From Burkholderia guangdongensis (GTDB taxonomy: Bacteria > Pseudomonadota > Gammaproteobacteria > Burkholderiales > Burkholderiaceae), in NCBI RefSeq assembly GCF_013403875.1, contig NZ_JACBNX010000017.1, positions 124,001-188,000 on the forward strand: a DNA stretch of 64,000 bases. The letters are read 5' to 3'. This document shows positions 1-9,071 of this stretch, in pieces. The notes under the pieces were generated by a model. It ran no database searches. It was not told where the DNA came from and saw only the letters and a program-made list of their open reading frames with translations. How positions within the stretch are numbered: the first letter of the stretch is position 1; every line of letters starts with the position of its first letter. Made by a program: the position numbers and the translations under genes.

Positions 1-15
1 GAACCGGTCGGAAGA

Positions 16-810
16 CTAGCGGTGGGTCGTGCGAGGCTTGCGTTTCGTTGGGGCCTGGACGGCGGGGGCCGGCTCGCCCAGCGCCTGCGACAAGTCGACG
101 GCCGGCGGCGGTTCGTCGCCCAGGCGCAGCTGGCGCTCGCAGCCGAGGAGGTGTTCTTCCATCAGGCGTTCCGCGTCCTGCAGTCTGCCGGCCTCGATGG
201 CGTCGAGGATTTCCAGGTGTTCATGAACCGAGCACGTATTGGCGCCGGGCGCGCTGTACAGCGCCGTCATCAGCGAGGTCTGCGCAATCACGAGTTCGAG
301 GTGGTGGCTGAGCGCCGAATTGCCGGTGGCCACCGCCAGGTCCAGGTGGAACTTGCCGGCCAGCCGGATATAGCGTGAGGTGTCGCCGATGCGATTGGCT
401 TCGCGCTCCTCGCCGACCTGCTGCCGCACGTCGCCGATCCAGCTGCGACAGTCGCGGCACGCGAGGCTGCGGACCATGCCGCCCTCCAGGATGCGGCGCA
501 ACGCATAGACGTCGCGCGTGGTCTCGACGCCGGGACGGGCCACGAAGGCGCCGCGGTTCGGGATCTGCTGGACGAGATGGTGGTCCGCAAGCCGCGCGAG
601 CGCCTTGCGCAGCGTGCCGCGGCTGGTGCCGAGAATGCGGCAGAGGTCGACTTCGGGCAGCTTGGTGCCGGGGGGGATGCGATGCTCGTAGATCGCATCC
701 GCCAGGCGCTGCTGGACCCGCGATTCCTCACTGACCGAGCCAGCGCCGTGAGCCTCGGCATCGGGCGCCGTGCCGGAGGTGTCGCGGGATTGAACCTCGG
801 ACTTGCTCAT
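16..810 (-). CDS. GntR-family transcriptional regulator, FCD subfamily
   Basis: 264 aa, read from the ATG at 810 rather than the longer in-frame start at 837, which would add a nine-residue leader unlike the family. Residues about 30-90 form the winged HTH (LGTSRGTLRKALARL is the recognition region). The rest is the all-helical FCD ligand domain with conserved metal-site stretches FHLDLAVATGNSALS and HEHLEILDAIEAG. FCD regulators typically sense small carboxylic acids and repress neighbouring catabolic genes. It lies downstream of and co-oriented with catC, so a role in muconolactone or related metabolism is possible but only inferred. Two palindromes in its own upstream region (845-854 and 860-869) could be autoregulatory operators. 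Confidence 0.9.
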   Translation of the reverse strand: MSKSEVQSRDTSGTAPDAEAHGAGSVSEESRVQQRLADAIYEHRIPPGTKLPEVDLCRILGTSRGTLRKALARLADHHLVQQIPNRGAFVARPGVETTRDVYALRRILEGGMVRSLACRDCRSWIGDVRQQVGEEREANRIGDTSRYIRLAGKFHLDLAVATGNSALSHHLELVIAQTSLMTALYSAPGANTCSVHEHLEILDAIEAGRLQDAERLMEEHLLGCERQLRLGDEPPPAVDLSQALGEPAPAVQAPTKRKPRTTHR

Positions 811-844
811 CGTGGTCTCGCATGGGAGTGTGCACAATCAAGGC

Positions 845-869
845 CACTATAGTGCGAGATTGTTAACAA
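845..869 (-). promoter_or_regulatory. Palindromes upstream of the GntR gene, candidate operator
   Basis: CACTATAGTG (845-854) and TTGTTAACAA (860-869) are both perfect 10-bp palindromes, 35-60 bp before the GntR start. The second fits the TGT(n)ACA core typical of FCD-type GntR operators. TATAGT within the first could serve as a -10 element, but no good -35 is visible. Autoregulation is inferred. Confidence 0.45.
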
Positions 870-993
870 AAATATTGGCGTAAGTGCGTAGAAGAGGCGG
901 GGGGCTCGAGCATCTGCCGTGGCGAGGCGTATGAAGAAATGCCGACAGGCGCTCGAGCCCCGTGCAGTGCGCGATGGCCGTTGCGCGCGCCGA

Positions 994-1284
994 TCACCGA
1001 TCGTCGTCGTGAATCGACGACGGATGTCGGCACAGCGCGCGCACCTCGACATCCATATACGGGAACAGCGGCAGTTGGCTCAGCAAGTCGTGCAGTTGCT
1101 GCGGGCTCTCGACGTCGAAGATGCTGACGTTCGCGTAACGGCCCGCGATGCGCCACAGATGCCGCCAGATACCTTCGTGCTGCAGGCGCTGCGCCATCGC
1201 CTTTTCGTCAGCCTTCAGGCTCGCCGCCTTGATGCTGTCCATATCGGGTGGCAGATTGACGGTCATTTCCACATGAAACAGCAT
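994..1284 (-). CDS. catC: Muconolactone delta-isomerase
   Basis: 96 aa, full length for CatC. It starts MLFHVEMTVNLPPDM and contains the family's hallmark stretches ADEKAMAQRLQ, WRHLWRIAGRYANVSIFDV, LPLFPYMDVEV and the C-terminal CRHPSSIH. The enzyme converts (+)-muconolactone to 3-oxoadipate enol-lactone in the ortho-cleavage (beta-ketoadipate) pathway and is a cytosolic ring-shaped decamer. Neither catA (catechol dioxygenase) nor catB (cycloisomerase) is next to it. It stands alone between a LysR gene and a GntR gene, all on the minus strand. It may be a second catC copy serving another lactone. Confidence 0.93.
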   Translation of the reverse strand: MLFHVEMTVNLPPDMDSIKAASLKADEKAMAQRLQHEGIWRHLWRIAGRYANVSIFDVESPQQLHDLLSQLPLFPYMDVEVRALCRHPSSIHDDDR

Positions 1285-1435
1285 GTTCGCTCCTTGTGAG
1301 TTCGGTATGGCTCGACGTCGGTCAGCCGGTCAGTCGGTCAGCGGTGCGCATGCACGCGCTCAACCTCGGCCGCCGGCAGGTTCGCCCGATGTTGCAAACG
1401 AAGGTGACGGCAAAGGTGACCGCGACCCGCCGGCA

Positions 1436-2353
1436 TCAGCCCAGCAGCGGCGGCAATTCGTCCTTCAGGAAGTCGACCAGCGCGCGCACCGCGGGCATCA
1501 TGCCACGGCGTGTCGGGAACAGCACGGCCAATCGTCCGTCGCGCGCGCGCCACTCCGGCAGCACGACACACAACGTTCCCTTTTCGATCTCGTGCGTGCA
1601 CGCATACAGCGGCAGGCTCGCGATGCCCATGCCTGCCAGCGCGGCTTCCTTCAGCGTCGCGATGTTGTCGCTTCGCAGGCGCGGCTGAATCGTCCGTGCG
1701 ATCACGTCGCCATGCGCGCCGATCAGGCGCAGCGTGGCCGCCGGTTCGTTCATCGACGCGTAGATCAGCAGATCGCCGCCGGGCAGCGCGTCCGGTTCGT
1801 CGATCGCGCCGGTTTGCGCCAGGTACACGGGGCTGGCCACCAACCCCCAGCGCGCGGTGGCGAGGGGCGCCTGGACCAGGCTCGACGATTCCATTTCAGC
1901 GCTCAGGCCGCGCACGACCACGTCGACATGCTCCTCGACGAGATCGACTTGCCGATTGCTCGCCTCGATGGCCAGCCGGACCTTCGGGTAGCGCAACATG
2001 AAGCGGGGCAGCAATCTGGACAGCACGACGTCCGTCAGCGCGACCGGCATGCTGGCCCGCACCAGCCCCGTGGGCTCGGCGCTCCGGCGCCGGACCGCTT
2101 CTTCGCCGGCGAGCGCTTCGGCAATCATCGCCCGGCAATGCGCGTGAAGCGCCTCGCCGGCGTCGGTCAGGCTGAGTCGGCGCGACGTTCGCTGAAGCAG
2201 TCGAATGCCGAGCTGCGCTTCCAGATCGGTGATCCGCCGCGAGAGATGGGATTTGCTGACGCCGAGCACCTCCGCGGCAGCGGTAAAGCCGTGATGCTCG
2301 ATCACCTGAGCAAAAAGATAGAGGTCGTTCAGGTCGACGGATACGGGGTTCAT
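1436..2353 (-). CDS. LysR-family transcriptional regulator (LysR1)
   Basis: 305 aa from the ATG at 2353. The longer reading from 2395 would start inside the inverted repeat at 2385-2406 and adds 14 unconserved residues. The N-terminal HTH reads DLYLFAQVIEHHGFTAAAEVLGVSKSHLSRRI, followed by the linker helix and a LysR substrate domain (for example MPVALTDVVLSRLLPRFM). It resembles the LysR at 33916-34833. It is divergent from the YcaC-like hydrolase/pirin pair, the usual arrangement for a LysR and its target. The effector is unknown. The gene ends 152 bp before catC, which runs in the same direction, so read-through into catC is possible. Confidence 0.92.
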   Translation of the reverse strand: MNPVSVDLNDLYLFAQVIEHHGFTAAAEVLGVSKSHLSRRITDLEAQLGIRLLQRTSRRLSLTDAGEALHAHCRAMIAEALAGEEAVRRRSAEPTGLVRASMPVALTDVVLSRLLPRFMLRYPKVRLAIEASNRQVDLVEEHVDVVVRGLSAEMESSSLVQAPLATARWGLVASPVYLAQTGAIDEPDALPGGDLLIYASMNEPAATLRLIGAHGDVIARTIQPRLRSDNIATLKEAALAGMGIASLPLYACTHEIEKGTLCVVLPEWRARDGRLAVLFPTRRGMMPAVRALVDFLKDELPPLLG

Positions 2354-2384
2354 CGGACGTTCCAGTGCGCCAGGATCGGTGTTT

Positions 2385-2406
2385 ATCGTTTCCAACAGGA
2401 AACGAT
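2385..2406. promoter_or_regulatory. Perfect 9-bp inverted repeat, candidate LysR1 operator
   Basis: ATCGTTTCC (2385-2393), a 4-nt spacer, then GGAAACGAT (2398-2406). It sits 32 bp before the LysR1 start and about 140 bp before the divergent hydrolase start. The dyad length and position fit a LysR recognition site. The binding itself is inferred. Confidence 0.6.
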
Positions 2407-2543
2407 GGGTTAAGAGATAGCATATTTATCATCCGTCGTTGCGGAAATATGATTCATCTCAACCGGCGCAGATCAGCACCGGACAGTCCGGCGAGGCGTC
2501 CCTACGCCGATGCCGCATCCCAATGCGAACGTGGACGACGATC

Positions 2544-3260
2544 ATGAACATTCTTTCCCTGTTGAAGGCGGCGGTTCTCCCCACGGCCATGGCCACTCCC
2601 TCCACGGCGGCCGGCGCGGCGCCCGCGCCGAGCGCGCTCGCGCCTTCGGGGGCCCCGTACTCGCTGTTGTCGCGGGACGACACGGTGCTGCTGCTGGTCG
2701 ACCATCAGGTCGGCTTGTTCACCGGCGTGCGCGACATCGATATCGGTCAGCTCAAGCACAACGTGGTGGCGTTGGCCAAAGCCGCGAAGACGCTCGGTAT
2801 CCCGATCGTCGTCACCGCGACGGTGCCCGACGGCATGTGGGGTCCGATCATCCCGGAACTGACCGACGCACTTGCGGATGTCCCGGTGATCGCGCGGACC
2901 TCGATCAATGCCTGGGACGATGCGAATGTCCGGGCCGCCGTCGAAAAGACCGGTCGCAAGCAGATTCTGATCGCCGGCGTGTCGCTGGAGGTCTGCGCGA
3001 CGTTCCCGGCGCTGACGCTCAAGGCCCTCGGCTACGACCCCCGTGTGGTGCTCGACGCGTCGGGGACGTTCAGCAACGACAAGCGCACGGTGGGGCTGCA
3101 GCGCCTCGCGGGCGTCGGCATCCCGGTGACCGACTACGCGACGGCGGGCGTGGAAATGCTGGACGGCAACGACGATCCGAAGGCGCCGCAGGTGTACGCC
3201 GATCTCGATATGGCGTTTGCCACCCTCGTGTGGCAGGTCAAGAACGTTGCAAGCAAGTGA
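2544..3260 (+). CDS. Isochorismatase-like cysteine hydrolase (YcaC-like)
   Basis: 238 aa from the ATG at 2544. The reading frame is open back to 2439, but that part has no family similarity. From residue 47 the protein follows E. coli YcaC closely: LLLVDHQVGLFTGVRDID, ARTSINAWDDANV, LIAGVSLEVCATFPALTLKALGY and DASGTFS. The expected nucleophile is Cys151 and the catalytic Asp is Asp53. Its substrate is unknown, as for YcaC. The first ~35 residues (MNILSLLKAAVLPTAM...) are hydrophobic and Ala/Pro-rich, possibly a weak export signal; this is uncertain. Its TGA overlaps the GTG start of the following pirin gene (GTGA), so the two are probably translationally coupled under divergent LysR1. Confidence 0.9.
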   Translation: MNILSLLKAAVLPTAMATPSTAAGAAPAPSALAPSGAPYSLLSRDDTVLLLVDHQVGLFTGVRDIDIGQLKHNVVALAKAAKTLGIPIVVTATVPDGMWGPIIPELTDALADVPVIARTSINAWDDANVRAAVEKTGRKQILIAGVSLEVCATFPALTLKALGYDPRVVLDASGTFSNDKRTVGLQRLAGVGIPVTDYATAGVEMLDGNDDPKAPQVYADLDMAFATLVWQVKNVASK

Positions 3261-4330
3261 GCGGCATCGTGCACGTGTCGTCTGTCGTCGCCGGTCGCGA
3301 TCTGGCCATCGGCGAAGCGTTTCGGGCGAAGCACTTCGGCGAGCAATCGTTCGGCGGATCGATCGATCCCGTCGTCATGCTCGATCACTTTCACATGACC
3401 GGCCCGACCTTTGCCGCGCATCCGCACGCGGGGATGTCGGCGGTGACCTACGTGTTCGAGGACGCGACCGGACCGCACGTGAACCACGATTCGCTCGGCA
3501 ATCACGGTCCCATTCATCCGGGCGCGCTGCATTGGCTCGCCGCCGGGCGCGGCGCGGTGCATACCGAACAGCCGGAGGGTGACGCGCAGCACGTTCACGC
3601 GTTGCAGATCTTCGTGAATCTGCCGGCCAGCAGGAAATTAGACGCGCCCTATGCGGTTCATGTCGAGCCGCACGACATTCCGGAGTTCCACGCGCCCGGC
3701 GTTCGGGTGCGCGTGGTGTCGGGCAGCAGCAATGGCGTGAGCGCGGCTCACACGGCGCGGCTGCCCGAACCGTTCACGTTGCTGGACGCGTTCCTGTCGC
3801 GTTCGTCCGCGTTCAGTCATCCGCTGCCGCGCGGCTGGAGCGGGATGATCTGCGTCGTCGCGGGCGCGTTGCGGATCGACGTCGAGGACGAAGTGCGGCA
3901 GCTGACGGCCGGGGAGGCCGTCGGTGTATCGCTGGACGACGGCGCGGCCGAGCGCACGGCAGCGATTCGATTCGCATCCGACGAGGGCTGCCACTTCGTC
4001 GTGCTTTCCGGTCCGGCGCTGCGCGAGCCGATCGCGAAGCACGGTCCGTTCGTGATGAACACCGTCGAGCAGCTCGAGGATCGGATCCGCGCGTTCCAGA
4101 ACGGCGAGTTCGGACAAATCGCGGACAGATCGCGGACAGATCATGATGCCGCAACCCGCCGGGCAGTGATCCTTCGCGCGCGAGCGCGCGATGGCGGGCG
4201 GATTAATGGTGCCGGAAGCGCGTGTCCGGCCGGAACGGGCCGATGGCGGGCGTGCGCGATTTGTGCTTTACTTTTCGGCAGAATCAAAAAGCACCGACCG
4301 AAGCGAGCCCATCAAGCAGGCAGACGGTAG
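3257..4330 (+). CDS. Pirin-family protein with frameshift-extended C-terminus
   Basis: 357 aa if started at the GTG at 3257, which overlaps the upstream stop; GTGs at 3269 and 3275 are alternatives. The bicupin pirin core is intact and the four metal ligands are visible: His55 and His57 (HPHAGMSAVTYVFE), His102 and Glu104 (VHTEQPEGD). Pirins are iron cupins, some with quercetin 2,3-dioxygenase activity. The core ends near NGEFGQI. The remaining ~65 residues are Arg/Ala-rich and unlike the family. They arise because an 11-bp unit is duplicated in tandem at 4118-4139; with one copy the frame would stop after GQIADRS. The extension is therefore probably recent and non-functional. Confidence 0.88.
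   Translation: MSGIVHVSSVVAGRDLAIGEAFRAKHFGEQSFGGSIDPVVMLDHFHMTGPTFAAHPHAGMSAVTYVFEDATGPHVNHDSLGNHGPIHPGALHWLAAGRGAVHTEQPEGDAQHVHALQIFVNLPASRKLDAPYAVHVEPHDIPEFHAPGVRVRVVSGSSNGVSAAHTARLPEPFTLLDAFLSRSSAFSHPLPRGWSGMICVVAGALRIDVEDEVRQLTAGEAVGVSLDDGAAERTAAIRFASDEGCHFVVLSGPALREPIAKHGPFVMNTVEQLEDRIRAFQNGEFGQIADRSRTDHDAATRRAVILRARARDGGRINGAGSACPAGTGRWRACAICALLFGRIKKHRPKRAHQAGRR
4118..4139 (+). repeat. 11-bp tandem duplication inside the pirin 3' end
   Basis: Two perfect copies of ATCGCGGACAG (4118-4128, 4129-4139), preceded by a partial third (CGGACAA). Since 11 is not a multiple of three, the second copy shifts the frame. Removing it in silico brings a TGA in frame six bases after the junction. Confidence 0.95.
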
Positions 4331-4337
4331 TGGTAGC

Positions 4338-4376
4338 AAAAGGCAGTAAAAGGCAGTAAAAGGCAGTAAAAGGCAG
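4338..4376 (+). repeat. 10-bp tandem repeat, four copies
   Basis: Unit AAAAGGCAGT, three exact copies plus a nine-base fourth, starting 8 bp after the pirin stop and ending about 55 bp before the coxS-like start. It sits in what should be the promoter/leader of the molybdenum hydroxylase operon. Confidence 0.95.
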
Positions 4377-4431
4377 CACAAGGTTAGCGAAACGGGCCCG
4401 CGCCGATCTCGATCCCCGAAGGAGACAGTTC

Positions 4432-4941
4432 ATGGCGATCAGCATCAGTCTGACGGTCAACGGCGCGACCGTGACTGCCGATATCGAACCTCACACCCTG
4501 CTTGTCCAGTTCCTGCGCGAACAGCTTCGGCTGACCGGCACTCACGTCGGCTGCGACACCGCGCAATGCGGCGCGTGCACGGTCCATCTGGACGGCCGCG
4601 CGGTCAAGGCGTGCAACGTGCTCGCCGTGCAGGCGGACGGCGCGAGCGTCACGACGATCGAAGGCCTGTCGCACGACGGCGAACTGCACCCGATGCAGGC
4701 GGCGTTCCGTGCATGCCACGGGCTGCAATGCGGCTTCTGCACGCCCGGCATGGTGATGAGCGCCAGCGCGCTCGCGATGCGGCAGCCCGATCTCACCGAA
4801 GCGGACGTGCGCGCGCAGCTCGACGGCAATCTGTGCCGCTGTACCGGGTATCACAACATCGTCAAGGCCGTGCTCGAAGGCGCCGCCGGCATGAAGGCCG
4901 GCGCGCATGCGAGCCCGGCAGCCGCCAAGGCAACCGCGTAA
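4432..4941 (+). CDS. coxS-like: (2Fe-2S) small subunit of a xanthine-dehydrogenase/CO-dehydrogenase-family enzyme
   Basis: 169 aa, normal length for CoxS. The N-terminal plant-type ferredoxin cluster is bound by Cys41, Cys46, Cys49 and Cys61 ([14 protein letters not shown]). The C-terminal alpha-helical cluster is bound by Cys100, Cys103, Cys135 and Cys137 ([20 protein letters not shown]). The subunit relays electrons from the molybdenum centre in the large subunit to FAD in the medium subunit. The ATG at 4432 is preceded by AAGGAGACAG. It is the first gene of a tight operon of six; the next start is 10 bp downstream. No LysR or other regulator adjoins the operon. Confidence 0.95.
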   Translation: MAISISLTVNGATVTADIEPHTLLVQFLREQLRLTGTHVGCDTAQCGACTVHLDGRAVKACNVLAVQADGASVTTIEGLSHDGELHPMQAAFRACHGLQCGFCTPGMVMSASALAMRQPDLTEADVRAQLDGNLCRCTGYHNIVKAVLEGAAGMKAGAHASPAAAKATA

Positions 4942-4951
4942 GGAGCCGACG

Positions 4952-7357
4952 ATGAACGCACCCGACTCGCATCCGCTGATCGGCGCCTCGGTCCAGCGCA
5001 AGGAAGACTATCGCTTTCTGACCGGCAACGGCCAGTACACCGATGACGTCGTGCTGCCGCGGCAGACCTACGCGGTGTTTCTGCGCTCGCCGCATGCGCA
5101 CGCGCGCATCAACCATGTCGATACCGGCGCCGCATTGAAATCGCCCGGCGTCGTCGCGATCTTCACCGGCGCCGATCTCGCCGCCGACAGCGTCGGTGGC
5201 CTGCCGTGCGGCTGGTTGATCCACAGCATCGACGGCACGCCGATGCGCGAGCCGCCGCACCCGGTGATCGCGCACGAGAAGGTGCGCCACGTCGGCGACC
5301 AGGTCGCGCTCGTGATCGCCGATTCGGCGAAGGCCGCGAAAGACGCCGCCGAGCTGATCGAAATCGAGTACGACGTGCTGCCCGCCGTCGTCGATACCGC
5401 GCATGCGGCCGACCCCGGGCAACCGGCCGTGCACGACGACGTGCCGGACAACGTCTGCTACACGTGGGGCCACGGCGACCCGGCCGCCACCGATGCCGCG
5501 TTCGCGAGCGCCGCGCACGTGACGACGCTCGACATCGTCAACAACCGTCTGATCCCGAATGCGATCGAGCCACGCGCGGTGAACGCGAGCTACTCGGCGC
5601 AGGACGACAGTTATACGGTCTACGTCGCGAACCAGAACCCGCACGTCGAGCGGCTGCTGATGGCCGCGTTCGTGCTCGGGCTGCCCGAATCGAAGCTGCG
5701 CGTGATCGCGCCGGACGTCGGCGGCGGCTTCGGCTCGAAGATCTTTCTGTATGCGGAGGACGTCGCGCTGACCTGGGCCGCGAAGAAGATCCGCCGTCCG
5801 GTCAAATGGACCGCCGAGCGTTCCGAGTCGTTCGTATCCGATGCGCACGGCCGCGATCACGTGACGAAGGCCGAGCTCGCGCTCGATGCGAACGGCAGGT
5901 TTCTCGGGATGCGCGTGCATACGACGGCGAACATGGGCGCGTATCTGTCGACGTTCGCGTCGAGCGTGCCGACGATCCTGTACGCGACGCTGCTGGCCGG
6001 TCAGTACACGACGCCCGCGATCTACGCGGAAGTGAAGGCGGTATTCACGAACACGGTGCCGGTCGACGCGTATCGCGGCGCGGGACGGCCCGAGGCGACC
6101 TACGTCGTCGAGCGGCTGGTCGAGACGGCGGCGCGCGAGATGAACATCGATCCGGCCGAGCTGCGCCGGCGCAACTTCATCCGCGGCTTCCCGTATGCGA
6201 CGCCCGTCGGCCTGACGTACGACACCGGCGACTACGACACCTGCCTGTCGCGCGCGCTCGAACTGGCCGACGTGAAGGGCTTCGCGGCGCGCCGCGCGGC
6301 GTCGGAGCAGAACGGCAGGCGGCGCGGCCTCGGCTACTCGTGCTACATCGAGGCGTGCGGCCTCGCGCCGTCGAACATCGCGGGCGCGCTCGGCGCGCGC
6401 GCCGGCCTGTTCGAAGCCGGCGAGGTGCGCGTGCATCCGACCGGCTCGGTCACCGTGTTCACCGGCTCGCACAGTCATGGACAGGGGCACGAAACGACCT
6501 TCGCGCAGGTCGTCGCGGACCGGCTCGGCATCGCGCTCGAGAACGTCGAGATCGTGCACGGCGACACCGGCCGCATTCCGTTCGGGATGGGCACGTACGG
6601 CTCGCGCTCGATCGCGGTCGGCGGCTCGGCGATCGTGAAGGCGCTCGACAAGATCGAATCGAAGGCGAAGAAGATCGCCGCGCATCTGCTCGAGGCGTCG
6701 GCCGACGACATCGAGTTCAGGGACGGCGTGTTCCGCGTCGCGGGCACCGACCGCACGAAGACCTTCGCCGACGTGTCGCTCGCGGCGTACGTGCCGCACA
6801 ACTATCCGCTCGACAAGCTCGAGCCGGGCCTCGACGAAAGCGCGTTCTACGATCCGGCCAACTTCACGTACCCGGCCGGTGCGTATATCTGCGAGATCGA
6901 GGTCGATCCGGACACCGGCGAATCCCGCATCGAGCGATTCACCGCCGTCGACGATTTCGGCAACGTGATCAATCCGATGATCGTCGAAGGCCAGGTGCAC
7001 GGCGGCCTCGGGCAGGGCATCGGCCAGGCGCTGCTCGAGCGGTGCGTGTACGACAACGACAGCGGCCAGCTGTTGTCCGGCTCGTACATGGACTACGCGA
7101 TGCCGCGCGCGTCCGATCTGCCGAGCTTCACCGTCGAGACCGCGAAGGGCACGCCGTGCACGCACAATCCGCTCGGCGTGAAGGGGTGCGGCGAGGCGGG
7201 TGCGATCGGCTCGCCGCCGGCCGTGATCAACGCGCTGATCGACGCGCTCGCGCCGCTCGGCGTGAAGGATCTGCAGATGCCCGCGACGCCGCATCGTGTA
7301 TGGGCGGCCATTCAGGCCGCGAATCCGGCCTCGAATCCGGCCGTCCAGCAACCGTGA
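4952..7357 (+). CDS. coxL-like: Molybdopterin large subunit, form II aldehyde/xanthine-oxidase-like
   Basis: 801 aa from the ATG at 4952, preceded by AGGAG. It has the aldehyde oxidase/xanthine dehydrogenase a/b hammerhead domain (residues about 20-130) and the molybdopterin-binding domain. The active-site loop is AYRGAGR (373-379). True form I CO dehydrogenase carries AYXCSFR, so this is a form II protein whose substrate need not be CO. The conserved catalytic Glu is Glu748 in GVKGCGEAG. Binding loops for molybdopterin cytosine dinucleotide are present ([22 protein letters not shown]). Operon order S-L-M-D-E-G. An aromatic aldehyde or N-heterocycle is a possible substrate, by inference from the aromatic-degrading neighbourhood only. 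Confidence 0.95.
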   Translation: MNAPDSHPLIGASVQRKEDYRFLTGNGQYTDDVVLPRQTYAVFLRSPHAHARINHVDTGAALKSPGVVAIFTGADLAADSVGGLPCGWLIHSIDGTPMREPPHPVIAHEKVRHVGDQVALVIADSAKAAKDAAELIEIEYDVLPAVVDTAHAADPGQPAVHDDVPDNVCYTWGHGDPAATDAAFASAAHVTTLDIVNNRLIPNAIEPRAVNASYSAQDDSYTVYVANQNPHVERLLMAAFVLGLPESKLRVIAPDVGGGFGSKIFLYAEDVALTWAAKKIRRPVKWTAERSESFVSDAHGRDHVTKAELALDANGRFLGMRVHTTANMGAYLSTFASSVPTILYATLLAGQYTTPAIYAEVKAVFTNTVPVDAYRGAGRPEATYVVERLVETAAREMNIDPAELRRRNFIRGFPYATPVGLTYDTGDYDTCLSRALELADVKGFAARRAASEQNGRRRGLGYSCYIEACGLAPSNIAGALGARAGLFEAGEVRVHPTGSVTVFTGSHSHGQGHETTFAQVVADRLGIALENVEIVHGDTGRIPFGMGTYGSRSIAVGGSAIVKALDKIESKAKKIAAHLLEASADDIEFRDGVFRVAGTDRTKTFADVSLAAYVPHNYPLDKLEPGLDESAFYDPANFTYPAGAYICEIEVDPDTGESRIERFTAVDDFGNVINPMIVEGQVHGGLGQGIGQALLERCVYDNDSGQLLSGSYMDYAMPRASDLPSFTVETAKGTPCTHNPLGVKGCGEAGAIGSPPAVINALIDALAPLGVKDLQMPATPHRVWAAIQAANPASNPAVQQP

Positions 7358-7371
7358 ACGGAGCAGCCGAC

Positions 7372-8169
7372 ATGTACTCATTCGACTATCAGCGTGCGGC
7401 CGATCCGAAGGCGGCGGTCGCGGCCATCGGCGGCGATGCCGACGCGAAATTCCTCGCGGGCGGCCAGAGCCTGCTGCCGACGATGCGTCTGCGCCTCGCG
7501 CAGCCGTCGAAGCTCGTGGACGTCACGCGCATCGCCGCGCTGAAGGAAATTCGCATCGACGCGCAGACGGTGACGATCGGCGCGGCGGTCTGCCACGCGG
7601 ACGTTGCCGAGCACGCCGATGTCCAGCGTCTGTTGCCGGGCCTCGCGAGCCTCGCGGGCCATATCGGCGACCGCCAGGTGCGTGCGCGCGGCACGATCGG
7701 CGGCTCGCTCGCGAACGACGATCCGGCGGCCTGCTACCCGGCCGCGGTACTCGGGCTCGGCGCAACGGTCGTCACCGACCGCCGGCGCATCGCGGCGGAC
7801 GATTTCTTCGTCGGCATGTACGAAACCGCGCTGCAGCCAGACGAGCTGATCGTCGCGGTCGAGTTTCCGCTGGCCGAACGCTGCGCGTACGAGAAGCTCA
7901 ACAACCCGGCGTCGCATTTCGCGCTGGTCGGCGTGTTCGTCGCGAAGCGGGCCGACGGCGTGCGCGTCGCGGTGACGGGGGCGGCGGCGTCGGTGTTTCG
8001 CGCGAGCGCGCTCGAAGCGGCGCTGAGCGCGAACTTCGCGCCGGAAGCGGCGCGCGCGGTCAGCATCGCGGCCGACGAACTGAACACGGACATGCATGCA
8101 AGCGCCGAATATCGCGCGCACCTGATCCCGGTGCTGGCCGCGCGCGCGGTCGCGAAAGCGAACGGCTAG
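7372..8169 (+). CDS. coxM-like: FAD-binding medium subunit of the molybdenum hydroxylase
   Basis: 265 aa, slightly short of the usual ~285. The FAD-binding PCMH fold shows both pyrophosphate loops: AGGQSLLPTMRLRL (residues about 30-43) and TIGGSLANDDPAACYPA (about 107-123). The C-terminal CO-dehydrogenase flavoprotein domain (PASHFALVGVFVAK onward) follows. It transfers electrons from the 2Fe-2S clusters to the final acceptor. The start ATG at 7372 lies 14 bp after the large-subunit stop with GAGCAGCCGAC in front, so the genes are co-transcribed. Confidence 0.93.
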   Translation: MYSFDYQRAADPKAAVAAIGGDADAKFLAGGQSLLPTMRLRLAQPSKLVDVTRIAALKEIRIDAQTVTIGAAVCHADVAEHADVQRLLPGLASLAGHIGDRQVRARGTIGGSLANDDPAACYPAAVLGLGATVVTDRRRIAADDFFVGMYETALQPDELIVAVEFPLAERCAYEKLNNPASHFALVGVFVAKRADGVRVAVTGAAASVFRASALEAALSANFAPEAARAVSIAADELNTDMHASAEYRAHLIPVLAARAVAKANG

Positions 8170-8178
8170 CGGCGCGCG

Positions 8179-9066
8179 ATGCAGCCCGCTTCGATCGACG
8201 ACACCCTCGCGCAGCTTGCCGCGCAAGGCTATTACGCGAACCGCGAACTCGCGACCGCGCTGTTTCTCGCGTTGCGGATGGAGCGGCCGCTGTTCGTCGA
8301 AGGCGAGCCCGGCGTCGGCAAGACCGAACTCGCGAAGGCCGCGGCCGGCATGCTCGGCACGTCGCTGCTGCGGCTGCAATGCTACGAGGGGCTCGACACC
8401 GCGAGCGCGCTGTACGAGTGGGACTATCCGCGCCAGATCATGGCGCTGCGGCTGGCCGAAGCGGCCGGCGAGCGGCCGGACAACGACACGTTGTATCGCA
8501 GCGAGTTTCTGCTCAAGCGTCCGCTCCTGCAGGCGCTGCTGCCCGACGATCATCATCCGGGCGCGCGCCGCGTGCTGCTGATCGACGAGATCGACCGGGC
8601 CGACGAGCCGTTCGAGGCGTTCCTGCTCGAGCTGCTGTCGGATTTCCAGGTATCGATTCCCGAATATGGCACGGTGCGCGCGGACCATCCGCCGCTCGTC
8701 GTGATGACGTCGAACCGCACGCGCGAGGTGCACGATGCGCTGAAGCGCCGCTGCCTGTACCAATGGATCGGGTATCCGGATCGCGATCGCGAACTCGCGA
8801 TCGTCGCGGCGCGCGCGCCCCAGACGAGCGCGGAGCTGCAGCGCCGCGCGGTCGATTTCGTGCACCGGCTGCGCGGCATCGATCTGTTCAAGGCGCCCGG
8901 GATCGCCGAGACGATCGACTGGTGCCGCGCGCTCGCCGCGTTGAGCGTGAGCGAGCTGGATCCGCAATCGGTGCAGGATACGCTCGGCGTGCTGCTGAAG
9001 TATCAGGACGATCTCGCGCGCGTCGACGCCGCGCAGATCGCGCAGTGCCTCGCGGCGCCGGGGTGA
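8179..9066 (+). CDS. coxD-like: MoxR-type AAA+ ATPase (CoxD-like)
   Basis: 295 aa. Walker A is GEPGVGKTEL (residues 42-51), Walker B is VLLIDEIDRAD and the sensor region is VVMTSNRTREVHDALKRRC. In Oligotropha, CoxD is needed to mature the Mo/Cu active site of CO dehydrogenase; in form II clusters it is thought to act in cofactor or sulfuration maturation together with the VWA protein CoxE. It starts 9 bp after the medium subunit, and its TGA is followed at once by the start of the next gene. No missing catalytic residue is seen. Confidence 0.93.
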   Translation: MQPASIDDTLAQLAAQGYYANRELATALFLALRMERPLFVEGEPGVGKTELAKAAAGMLGTSLLRLQCYEGLDTASALYEWDYPRQIMALRLAEAAGERPDNDTLYRSEFLLKRPLLQALLPDDHHPGARRVLLIDEIDRADEPFEAFLLELLSDFQVSIPEYGTVRADHPPLVVMTSNRTREVHDALKRRCLYQWIGYPDRDRELAIVAARAPQTSAELQRRAVDFVHRLRGIDLFKAPGIAETIDWCRALAALSVSELDPQSVQDTLGVLLKYQDDLARVDAAQIAQCLAAPG

Positions 9067-9071
9067 CGCCG

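Noticed and set aside
2439-2543. N-terminal 35-residue extension of the YcaC-like hydrolase
   Set aside because: The added residues are Arg/Ser-rich with no family match and overlap the promoter region; the ATG at 2544 is preferred.
4862-7381. An 839-codon minus-strand frame opposite the coxL-like gene
   Set aside because: Shadow of high third-position GC; the + strand frame has all molybdopterin motifs.
7296-9062. N-terminal extension of the VWA protein over the CoxM and CoxD genes
   Set aside because: The family similarity begins only at 9072, right after the CoxD stop; the preceding part is a mirror of other genes.
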